Part shown: positions 1 to 5,493 of the stretch, one piece after another
Position numbering within the stretch: the stretch's first letter is position 1
How the letters are laid out: each line of letters opens with the position of its first letter
Source of the DNA: an uncultured Coriobacteriia bacterium
Lineage (GTDB): Bacteria; Actinomycetota; Coriobacteriia; Coriobacteriales; QAMH01
Direction of reading: 5' to 3'
Assembly (NCBI GenBank): GCA_949283445.1
Contig: CASDTD010000290.1
Location: 1-7,237, forward strand
Length of the DNA stretch: 7,237 nucleotides
The notes under the pieces: generated by a model
The model's database searches: none
What the model was told of the DNA's origin: nothing
What the model saw: the letters and a program-made list of their open reading frames with translations, nothing else
Translations under genes and position numbers: made by a program

Positions 1-252
1 CATGCGCATGTAGCTCATGGCCGTGAAGCTGATGGCGACGAAGCCGATGATGTAGACCAACGGCGTCATGCCGTGGCTGTCCTGCTGGATGGAACCAAAG
101 ATGGACTGCGGTGCGATGATGACCATGAACAGGACACCGTACAACACGACGTCCCACAGACCCAAGCTGCGGCGAAGCTCCTGCTTGTAGCCGAACTTGC
201 TTACGTCCTCCCCAGCGGATTGCGGCGCTGCCGCCGTTTTCTCTTCTGACAT
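1..252 (-). CDS. APC-family amino acid/amine permease, N-terminal part (runs off window)
   Basis: The first 84 codons of an integral membrane transporter are present; the rest lies beyond base 1. After a polar, Ala/Glu/Lys-rich cytoplasmic tail of about 17 residues comes the segment FGYKQELRRSLGLWDVVLYG, then a hydrophobic helix (about residues 28-52) containing IIAPQSIFG. A second hydrophobic helix begins at about residue 60. The L-x-x-WD-x-V-x-Y-G start followed by a helix with AP-x-x-IFG is typical of amino acid-polyamine-organocation permeases of the PuuP/YjeH-like kind, which take up amino acids or amines by proton symport. The ATG at 250-252 has a purine-rich ribosome site (GAGGAGAGAAGG on the minus strand) just upstream. 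It lies downstream of the amidase gene in the same direction but beyond a strong hairpin, so co-transcription is doubtful. Substrate is unknown; family-level assignment is fairly secure. Confidence 0.75.
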   Translation of the reverse strand, partial: MSEEKTAAAPQSAGEDVSKFGYKQELRRSLGLWDVVLYGVLFMVIIAPQSIFGSIQQDSHGMTPLVYIIGFVAISFTAMSYMRM

Positions 253-287
253 AATCCCTTCTCTCCTCGGGGAACATACAAGCGCGC

Positions 288-316
288 ATTTTAGCTCAGG
301 TTTAAGAATGAGTTCA
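288..316 (-). promoter_or_regulatory. Candidate promoter of the permease gene
   Basis: On the minus strand, TAAAAT (288-293) is a 5/6 match to a -10 box. TGAACT (311-316) lies 17 bp upstream as a poor -35 box (3/6). Initiation would fall near 281, giving a leader of about 30 nt containing the ribosome site. One arm of the TAGCTCAG inverted repeat overlaps the -10 box. The alternative TTGGCA further upstream lacks a good -10 partner. Weak call. Confidence 0.25.
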
Positions 317-428
317 CATAAAATTTCCACTTTTGCGCTGAGCTATCCGTAAGCACCGTGTCACAGGCTTGCCAAATCGACGTTTTTGTCTAATTTCATC
401 GCGCGAGTTCATGTTGGGCATATATGAA

Positions 429-461
429 AGGGCCCACAGAACTCGCGGTTCCGTGGGCCCT
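429..461 (-). terminator. Hairpin terminator downstream of the amidase gene
   Basis: Fourteen-base arms (429-442 and 448-461) enclose a 5-nt loop, with a GGGCCCAC/GTGGGCCC core. The single imperfect pair (438/452) is A-C in plus-strand RNA but a U-G wobble in minus-strand RNA, so the structure is intact only when transcribed leftward. The hairpin is followed on that strand by UUUCAUAUAU, a short, imperfect U tract. This fits termination of the amidase transcript before the permease. A GTTTT run on the plus-strand side could add weak bidirectional activity, but nothing convincing is transcribed rightward here. Confidence 0.7.
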
Positions 462-573
462 GTTTTCACGTCTGCAGGCAAGACTACGCTTCGCTCAAAA
501 TACGCCCTGCACGGCGTTGCTCAGTGCGGCCGCTTTTACCGGCGTGCCGAGACGAATGCGTCTCGTGTGACGT

Positions 574-1485
574 TTACGGCTGCGGGATGAGCGCCTCGAA
601 CTGGGTGAGCTTGGGAGTTCCGATGCGCAGCGAGAGTTCGACTTCGCAGGGCTCGCAGCCTTGGTTGATTTCGACGTCGCTTTGGACGGACATGTACATG
701 TACGTCTCGACCGGGTCCCAGCCGGTGATGCGCATGAGCAGGCGCTGCAGTTCCTTGGACGCGTTCATGAGCGCCTCGTCGTATTTCGGCGCGCAGGCGT
801 TCACGTACCATTTGCCGTTTTCGCCGAAGGTCTCCAGCACCGGCCAGTTGAGCTCGAAGTTCTTGACCAGCTGCACGCGGACGGTGATTTCGGCAGGAAT
901 CTCGATGCCCGTGCCGCACAGCTCGGCATCGCCCATGGTGGCATGCACGTCGCCCATCTGCAGAAGCGCGCCCTCGACACGAACGGGGAAGTACAGGCGC
1001 GTGCCCTTGACGATCTTCTTATTGTCCATGTTGCCGCCATGGTTGCCGATGAAACCGTCGATGACGGGCTCGCCGTCGGGTGCGGTGCCGATGACACCGA
1101 TCATCGGGTTGATGGGGAAGGTGACCTCGTTGAACGTGGCCATGCCATCGTGGATGGGAATCTTCTTCGTGCGGTAATCCGTGCCTTCGAACAGCGGACC
1201 GCAGTGGTCGTCGGTGCCGATGGTGCCTTCGTCGGCGACTTGGATGTCGTAGATGTCGACCACGAGCACGTCACCGGGCTCGGCGCCTTCGATGTAGACC
1301 GGGCCGGCCGCGGGGTTGGCGAAGCCGTAGGTGTAGTCGAGGTCCGCCATGGTGACCGTCTCGTCGGGAATGCGGTTGGAGAAGCAGTCCTGCGTCTTGA
1401 ACAGCAGCACTTCCCCGGGCTGAGCTGTCGCGCAGGGCTTGTTGTCTTTCGAGAACTCGTATACCTGGTCTTCAATAACCTGCAT
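574..1485 (-). CDS. Acetamidase/formamidase family protein
   Basis: This 303-residue protein belongs to the FmdA/AmdA amidohydrolase family, whose members hydrolyse short amides such as formamide or acetamide to ammonia and the carboxylate. Visible family landmarks are GPVYIEGAEPGDVLVVDI (61-78), the MIGVIGTAP segment (128-136), GNHGGNMD (147-154) and GDVHATMGDAEL with following GTGIE (178-195); the latter two carry His/Asp/Glu residues conserved in the family. The length matches the short form (about 300 residues), not the roughly 400-residue FmdA form. There is no signal peptide, so it should be cytosolic. The ATG at 1483-1485 is preceded by AGGAGA at good spacing. A consensus TATAAT lies about 40 nt upstream. 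It is divergent from the molybdoenzyme operon, with the repeat array between them. True substrate is not known; some family members act on other amides. Confidence 0.9.
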   Translation of the reverse strand: MQVIEDQVYEFSKDNKPCATAQPGEVLLFKTQDCFSNRIPDETVTMADLDYTYGFANPAAGPVYIEGAEPGDVLVVDIYDIQVADEGTIGTDDHCGPLFEGTDYRTKKIPIHDGMATFNEVTFPINPMIGVIGTAPDGEPVIDGFIGNHGGNMDNKKIVKGTRLYFPVRVEGALLQMGDVHATMGDAELCGTGIEIPAEITVRVQLVKNFELNWPVLETFGENGKWYVNACAPKYDEALMNASKELQRLLMRITGWDPVETYMYMSVQSDVEINQGCEPCEVELSLRIGTPKLTQFEALIPQP

Positions 1486-1524
1486 GTCTTCTCTCCTTTG
1501 ACGTGATGCAGATGTGCTGAAAAG

Positions 1525-1554
1525 ATTATAGAGCTAATCGGGCTACATGGTGAA
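1525..1554 (-). promoter_or_regulatory. Promoter of the amidase gene
   Basis: The minus strand has a perfect -10 box TATAAT (1525-1530) with TTCACC (1549-1554, 4/6 match) 18 bp upstream as the -35 box. Transcription would begin near 1518, giving a leader of roughly 33 nt that carries the AGGAGA ribosome site. The first 42-bp repeat unit starts only about 15 bp upstream of the -35 box, so a protein bound to the array could influence this promoter. Confidence 0.55.
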
Positions 1555-1568
1555 TTTGCGCTCGCGAT

Positions 1569-1736
1569 GCGCTTTCCAGGCTGTTGCGCACTTGGAGCTT
1601 CTGATGAGTACGCATGAGAAGGTATTGCGACACTTTGCACCCTTGCTGAGTACGGCGTGTGGGGAGCCACGGCACTTCGTGCCTCTGCTGAGTATGGCAC
1701 ATGGGAAGTCACGGCACTTTGTGCCCTTGTTGAGTA
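1569..1736 (-). repeat. Four tandem diverged 42-bp repeats (left array)
   Basis: Read on the minus strand, four units start at 1736, 1694, 1652 and 1610, each exactly 42 bp apart. Each begins TACTCA, followed at fixed positions by A-(G/A)-(A/G)-G-(C/T) and AAGTG, then about 18 poorly conserved bases. The two units nearest the centre also contain a small perfect hairpin, GGCAC-TTY-GTGCC on the plus strand (1671-1683 and 1713-1725). The outermost unit (1569-1610) is the most diverged. Because 42 is a multiple of three, several frames stay open and give 14-residue repeating peptides, but no ribosome site supports translation. 42 bp also equals four turns of B-DNA, so equivalent bases lie on one helix face. 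Confidence 0.85.
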
Positions 1737-1785
1737 TGAACCCGGTTGAATAATGTCGATATGGCGAAAAGTTGGTGCCACTCTG

Positions 1786-1919
1786 TACTCACTAGAGGCC
1801 GCAAGTATTACGAGATGCGGCGAGCTGCACTCATTAGAGGCTGCAAGTGCCACAGAGTGCGATAGGCTGTACTCATTAGAGGCCGCATGTGTCACAACGC
1901 AGAGGCCGCAAATGCCGCC
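1786..1919 (+). repeat. Three tandem 42-bp repeats plus a fragment (right array, inverted to the left one)
   Basis: Three units start at 1786, 1828 and 1870, again exactly 42 bp apart, with the same core on the plus strand: (T/C)ACTCA, AGAGGC, then A-(A/T)-GT. A fourth, partial unit (AGAGGCCGCAAATGCC, 1901-1916) repeats the middle of the core but is out of phase and lacks TACTCA. The array faces the left array across a unique centre of about 49 bp (1737-1785), making a large imperfect inverted repeat centred near 1761. Function is unknown. It could be a binding array between divergent promoters or a dispersed genomic repeat. Confidence 0.8.
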
Positions 1920-1929
1920 ACGCGAAATA

Positions 1930-1990
1930 TCACCCAAAACCACCCGTAAACATCACCCCGAAGATAGGGTGAGGCGGGTCATGTCACCCG
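1930..1990. promoter_or_regulatory. Cluster of TCACCC/GGGTGA motifs, candidate operator or leader structure
   Basis: The hexamer TCACCC occurs at 1930-1935, 1953-1958 and 1984-1989 and its complement GGGTGA at 1967-1972; CCACCC (1940-1945) is a near copy. GGGTGA can pair with either neighbouring TCACCC. A second short hairpin, CGGGT/ACCCG (1975-1979 and 1986-1990), is followed by TTTTT (1991-1995). As DNA this is a plausible operator overlapping the -35 box of the molybdoenzyme gene. As RNA it would stop rightward read-through from the repeat region. GGGTGAGG vaguely resembles the G-rich asymmetric sites of MalT-type activators, and such a regulator is encoded downstream; this link is inference. 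Confidence 0.45.
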
Positions 1991-2009
1991 TTTTTAGCCT
2001 TCCTAGAAT
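1981..2009 (+). promoter_or_regulatory. Candidate promoter of the molybdoenzyme operon
   Basis: ATGTCA (1981-1986, 4/6 match to TTGACA) and TAGAAT (2004-2009, 5/6 match to TATAAT) are separated by 17 bp. Initiation would fall near 2016, giving a leader of about 80 nt. The imperfect -35 box lies inside the TCACCC motif cluster, as expected for a promoter needing an activator. No better pair is seen nearer the start codon. Confidence 0.4.
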
Positions 2010-2095
2010 GCGAACTGCATGAAACGCGTGCTACTCGTCGGCTCACGTTGCGTGCATTTCACATCAACATTTCCGAGAGAGAAGGGAAGGGGTCA

Positions 2096-4459
2096 ATGGC
2101 TGACATGAAAGCTGCTCCGGCAGTGAAGCTGGACACTCTGTCTGATGTAAACGACCTCGGCAAACCTTGGCGCTATGAGGAAGACGGCCTCACCGTCACC
2201 CGCGTGTCTCCTTGGTCTGCACCTGGTTGCCACCCGACGGGGTGCGGCCTGAAGATCTACACGAACGCGGAAGGCAAGGTCGTCGACGTCGAGGGCGATG
2301 AGAACCATCCCGTCACCCAGGGCCGTCTGTGTGTGCGCTGCCTGACGCTGAAGGACTACATGTACAACCCCGCGCGTATCACCTACCCCATGAGGCGCGA
2401 CCCGCGTTACCGCGGCCAGGCCGACATGTGGGAGCGTTGCACGTGGGATGAGGCTATCGCTACCATCAAGGAAAACTACGACCGTATCACCAAGAAGTAC
2501 GGTCGTGAAAGCTGTGTGTGCTTTACTGGTACCGGCCGTGAGGGTGGCACGTTCAACCCCTACGGTTCCGTCATGTTGGGCACGCCGAACTACTGCTACA
2601 CGCAGTCTGGCTACGCCTGCTACATTCCGCGTCTGGCCGCCGCCAGCTACATCATGGGTGCCGCCTACCCCGAGGTCGACTTTGCGGCCGCGTTGCCGGG
2701 TCGTTACGATGATCCGGAATACGTGCTTCCCGAGTGCCTGGTGATGTGGGGCAAGATGCCGCTGTCCTCCAACGGCGATGGCATGTTCGGCCACGCGGTC
2801 GTCGACATGATGAAGCGCGGCAGCCGCCTGATTACCGTTGACCCGCGCATGAACTGGCTGTCTAGTCGCGCCGACGTCGCCCTGCGCCTGCGCGCTGGCA
2901 CGGATGCTGCACTGGGCATGGCCATGCTCAACGTCATCATTAACGAGGGTCTTTACGACGCCCAGTATGTTGATTACTGGTGCTACGGTTTCGAGGAGCT
3001 CAAGAACCGTGTCAACGACCCCGAGCGCGGCATGACGCCGGAGAAGGCCGCGGAAATCTGCGACCTCAAGGTCGAGGATATCTACCGTGCAGCCCGTCTG
3101 TACGCGCAGGCCAAACCGGCTGCCATTGCCTGGGGTCTGGCCATCGACCAGAAGGCCAACGGCATGCAGGCAGGCCAGTGCATCCTGGACCTCATGGCCA
3201 TTACGGGCAACGTCGACGTTCCCGGCGGCAACCTGCTGGGCGACGCCACCACGGGCCTCAACGAGGTCGGCTTCGGCTTCGAGAAGGGCGTGGGCGAGCT
3301 CGCGAGCAAGATGATCGGCCTGGACCAGTATCCCGCGTACTGCAACCTGATCATGAACGCGCACGCCGACCTCATGCTCAAGGCTTTGGAGACCGGTGAA
3401 CCGTATCCCATCAAGCTGGGCATGTATTGCGGCAACAACCTCATGAGCTGCACGTCCGCCGAGCCCAAGCGCTGGCATGATGCCATCGTCAAGTCGCTCG
3501 AGTTCTGCTTCACCATCGATGTGTTCATGACGCCGTCCGCGCAGGCGTCCTGCGACGTGTTCCTGCCGCTGGCCACGTCTGCCGAGCGCGACGGCACGAC
3601 GTTCACGCATTACGGTGCCTCCATGGGCATCAAGGGCTTTTCGCAGAAGGCCACGACATGCGGCGAGGCCAAGACCGACATCGAGGCATGCTTCGCCTTG
3701 GGCAAGGCGCTTAACCCGCACTGGTGGGAAGAGTACGAGACCGTTGACCAGTTCATCGAGCATCTCCGTCTGAGCCGCAAGTTCGATTTCCGCGAGGTTG
3801 CCGAGGAAGTCTACGTGCAAGACCCCGTCACCTACCGCAAGAACGAGTGCGGCAAGCTGCGCGGCGACGGCAAGGTGGGCTTCAACACCCCCACAGGCCG
3901 CATCGAGCTCTACTCCACGATCTTCGCGCAGTTCAACGACGACCCGCTGCCGTATTACGAGGAGCCGCAGTACAGCCCGAAGCGCACGCCGGAGATGCTG
4001 GGCGAGTATCCGTTCGTCCTCACGACTGGCTCCCGTCCGTACGCGTTCTTCCATTCCGAGAACCGTCAGGTCCCGTACTGCCGCGAGCTGAACCCCGACC
4101 CGATCGTCGAGATCAACCCCAAGACGGCCAAGAAGCTCGGCGTCGCCGACGGCCAGTGGGTGCGCATTTGGAACCAGTTCGGCGAGTGCGTCGAGAAGGC
4201 CAAGGTCACCGAAATCGTCGACGAGAAGACCATCCACGCGCAGCACGCCTGGTGGTTCCCCGAGGAGGACGGCAACGAGCCGCACCTGTACGGCAACTGG
4301 CGTTCCAACATCAACAACCTCGTGCCCAACTTCCACTTCGGCAAGCTCGGCTTCGGCGCACCCTTCAAGTGCCTGCTGTGCAACGTCGAGCCCATCAGCG
4401 AGTGCTATGACACCGACATGACGGAAGTCTGGGAGAAATTCAAGAGGGAGAATCAATAA
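2096..4459 (+). CDS. Molybdopterin oxidoreductase (DMSO reductase family), catalytic subunit
   Basis: This 787-residue protein has the full layout of a bis-MGD enzyme: an N-terminal Fe-S segment (about 40-95), the molybdopterin oxidoreductase core (about 96-550) and a C-terminal dinucleotide-binding domain from about 640 (FVLTTGSRPYAFFHSENR and later HAQHAWWFPEED). The cysteines are C45-x4-C50 and, in GRLCVRC, C79-x2-C82, unlike the classical C-x2-C-x3-C pattern. Cys175, in GYACYIPR shortly after GTPN, is a plausible molybdenum ligand. There is no twin-arginine signal, so it is probably cytoplasmic. I chose ATG 2096, which has AAGGGAAGGGG just upstream; an in-frame TTG at 2048 would only add 16 residues across that site. 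The next gene starts 2 nt after the stop and encodes a likely electron donor. Related soluble enzymes in gut Coriobacteriia include catechol dehydroxylases; pyrogallol transhydroxylase and acetylene hydratase belong to the wider family. The substrate is unknown. Confidence 0.93.
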   Translation: MADMKAAPAVKLDTLSDVNDLGKPWRYEEDGLTVTRVSPWSAPGCHPTGCGLKIYTNAEGKVVDVEGDENHPVTQGRLCVRCLTLKDYMYNPARITYPMRRDPRYRGQADMWERCTWDEAIATIKENYDRITKKYGRESCVCFTGTGREGGTFNPYGSVMLGTPNYCYTQSGYACYIPRLAAASYIMGAAYPEVDFAAALPGRYDDPEYVLPECLVMWGKMPLSSNGDGMFGHAVVDMMKRGSRLITVDPRMNWLSSRADVALRLRAGTDAALGMAMLNVIINEGLYDAQYVDYWCYGFEELKNRVNDPERGMTPEKAAEICDLKVEDIYRAARLYAQAKPAAIAWGLAIDQKANGMQAGQCILDLMAITGNVDVPGGNLLGDATTGLNEVGFGFEKGVGELASKMIGLDQYPAYCNLIMNAHADLMLKALETGEPYPIKLGMYCGNNLMSCTSAEPKRWHDAIVKSLEFCFTIDVFMTPSAQASCDVFLPLATSAERDGTTFTHYGASMGIKGFSQKATTCGEAKTDIEACFALGKALNPHWWEEYETVDQFIEHLRLSRKFDFREVAEEVYVQDPVTYRKNECGKLRGDGKVGFNTPTGRIELYSTIFAQFNDDPLPYYEEPQYSPKRTPEMLGEYPFVLTTGSRPYAFFHSENRQVPYCRELNPDPIVEINPKTAKKLGVADGQWVRIWNQFGECVEKAKVTEIVDEKTIHAQHAWWFPEEDGNEPHLYGNWRSNINNLVPNFHFGKLGFGAPFKCLLCNVEPISECYDTDMTEVWEKFKRENQ

Positions 4460-4461
4460 AG

Positions 4462-4965
4462 ATGACCACTCAATACGGACTTCTCATCGACTACGAGTAC
4501 TGCTCCGGCTGCTAGTCGTGTGAGGTTACCTGCAAGGAGTCCCACAACTACCCGGTAGGCAAGTGGGGCATCAAGGTCCTCGAAGAGGGACCTTGGGAAA
4601 TCGAGGACGGCTCGGGCGTGTACAACTACAACTACATTCCCGTCCCGACCGACCTGTGCGACCTGTGCGCCGAGCGCACCGAGAAGGGCAAAGAGCCCCT
4701 GTGCGTGCACCACTGCCTGGCCAACGTCATCACCTACGGGCTCACGTCCGAGCTCGTCGAGAAGATGCAGACCAAGAACAAGCAGGTGCTGTGGGCGCCG
4801 CAGTACAAGCCGCTCGAGGCCAAGGGCGAGTTCGTCCCGACCAAGACGAGCAACAGCGAAGGTGGCGACCTTGGCGACGTGAAGATTGAGGCAAATGAGG
4901 ACTGGTCCACCGCTGCGCACCGTCGCAGTGACGACGACCACTTCGAGTTCGGCCTGGTCGAGTAA
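4462..4965 (+). pseudogene. [4Fe-4S] ferredoxin-type electron-transfer subunit with an in-frame amber codon
   Basis: The reading frame runs 167 codons from ATG 4462 to TAA 4963-4965, broken only by TAG at codon 18. Read through, it gives two four-cysteine clusters: C14, C17, C20, C24 (CSGC-stop-SCEVTC) and C66, C69, C81, C85 (CDLC and LCVHHC). These would hold two [4Fe-4S] clusters, fewer than the four of DmsB-like subunits. The C-terminal third is polar and lacks cysteines. There is no membrane segment, so it would be a soluble electron carrier for the molybdoenzyme, which ends 2 nt upstream; GGGAG inside that gene's end serves as ribosome site. No other lesion is seen, and the residues beside the stop remain canonical. 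It is either a fresh nonsense mutation or sequence error (CAG Gln or AAG Lys would fit codon 18), or the codon is read through. Restart at GTG 4618 would lose cluster one. Confidence 0.8.
4513..4515 (+). other. In-frame TAG within the first Fe-S cysteine motif
   Basis: TAG lies between C17 and C20 of the motif, at a position that in related ferredoxin-type proteins is usually a polar residue such as Lys, Gln, His or Arg. The following base is T. No other complete gene in this window ends in TAG (four end in TAA counting this frame, one in TGA), a small sample that does not decide between stop and sense. Confidence 0.9.
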
Positions 4966-4975
4966 GACAGATTCG

Positions 4976-5026
4976 TTTCGAGGCGGCGGGAGCTTCTGCG
5001 GCTTCTGCCGCCCTGGCGGTTCGAAA
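4976..5026 (+). other. Intercistronic hairpin between the Fe-S subunit and PPIase genes
   Basis: An outer pair TTTCGA/TCGAAA (4976-4981, 5021-5026) encloses GGCGGC/GCCGCC (4982-4987, 5007-5012), with an 8-nt bulge on the 3' side. No U tract follows, so it is not a standard terminator. It may stabilise the mRNA or adjust expression of the two downstream genes. The PPIase ribosome site (GAGGAGCGG, 5032-5040) lies just after the hairpin and outside it. Confidence 0.4.
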
Positions 5027-5046
5027 AACGCGAGGAGCGGATACGG

Positions 5047-5484
5047 ATGAAGAACAACGAGCAGTTCGGCAAATGCGCCTACGTGCATTGGAAAGGCGGC
5101 GTGGCCGGCGAGGAGCCGGTTGATGACCGTTCGACGGGCGATCCTGTGAAGATCATCCTCGGCGCGGGGCAGGTATGCCCGGGCATCGAGGACGTCTTGA
5201 GCGAGATGCAGCCCGGCGAGGAGAGGACGGTTGTCATTCCGCCTGAAGATGCCTACGGACGCCATGACCCGGACGGCGTGCAGACGTATCCGCGCACGTT
5301 CATTCCCTTCGGCAACGAGCTCGAAGAAGGCGACGTGTTCGCATGGACGAACCCTGCGTCCGGCCAGCAGATCCCGGTGCGCGTCATCGAGAGCAGGCCC
5401 GACGCTGTCGTGGTGGACTTCAACCATCCGTTTGCCGACAAGACGCTCGAGTACTGGCTGCGCGTCGAGAAGATCGTCGATTAA
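5047..5484 (+). CDS. FKBP-type peptidyl-prolyl isomerase, SlyD-like
   Basis: A 145-residue protein that should catalyse cis-trans isomerisation of prolyl bonds and act as a folding chaperone. The FKBP half-motifs are clear: GAGQVCPGIEDVLSEMQPGE (39-58), VVIPPEDAYG (62-71) and, after an inserted domain (about 72-122), VVDFNHPFADKTLEYWLRV (122-140). The insertion between AYG and VDFNHP is the insert-in-flap chaperone domain of SlyD-type proteins. The metal-binding His/Cys-rich tail of Escherichia coli SlyD is absent; the protein ends at EKIVD. There is no signal peptide, so it is cytoplasmic. ATG 5047 follows GAGGAGCGG at good spacing. Its place 81 nt after the Fe-S subunit, in the same direction, suggests a dedicated folding helper for the molybdoenzyme, where TorD/DmsD-type chaperones are more usual; none is seen here. 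Family call is secure, partner is inferred. Confidence 0.9.
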   Translation: MKNNEQFGKCAYVHWKGGVAGEEPVDDRSTGDPVKIILGAGQVCPGIEDVLSEMQPGEERTVVIPPEDAYGRHDPDGVQTYPRTFIPFGNELEEGDVFAWTNPASGQQIPVRVIESRPDAVVVDFNHPFADKTLEYWLRVEKIVD

Positions 5485-5493
5485 GGCGGCTCC

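Larger units (their letters stand above)
253..573. other. Intergenic stretch between amidase and permease genes
   Basis: No convincing gene lies here. The short open frames are unsupported by a ribosome site or recognisable protein. The region holds a small hairpin directly after the amidase stop (548-565, CGAGACG/CGTCTCG with an AATG loop), the strong terminator-like hairpin at 429-461, an 8-bp inverted repeat TAGCTCAG/CTGAGCTA (292-299 and 338-345), and a weak candidate promoter for the permease. AT content rises between 300 and 400, as expected of a promoter region. Confidence 0.6.

Noticed and set aside
369..590. Short plus-strand open frame between permease and amidase
   Set aside because: It crosses the terminator hairpin and the amidase stop, has no ribosome site and resembles no known protein.
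661..1506. Plus-strand open frame across the amidase gene
   Set aside because: The minus-strand frame carries the amidase family motifs, a ribosome site and a promoter; the plus-strand product is a shadow.
1569..1919. A CRISPR array
   Set aside because: Units are diverged from each other, half of them are inverted, and there are no identical repeats with unrelated spacers or nearby cas genes.
1101..1943. Minus-strand open frame running from the repeats into the amidase gene
   Set aside because: It is out of frame with the amidase, and its N-terminal part is only translated 42-bp repeats. Its remainder is a shadow of the amidase.
2048..2095. TTG start giving 16 extra residues on the molybdoenzyme
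   Set aside because: The extension runs through the strong ribosome site of ATG 2096 and has no good ribosome site of its own.
2093..4456. A 787-codon open frame antisense to the molybdoenzyme gene
   Set aside because: It is a codon-bias shadow: the plus-strand frame has all the family motifs, while the antisense translation is a low-complexity Val/Ala/Leu/Arg-rich product with no recognisable domain.
4516..4600. A bacterial SECIS element after the TAG codon
   Set aside because: Only a 4-bp stem (CTAC/GTAG, 4548-4558) is seen, too small and too far away. Selenocysteine normally uses UGA, so there is no positive support.
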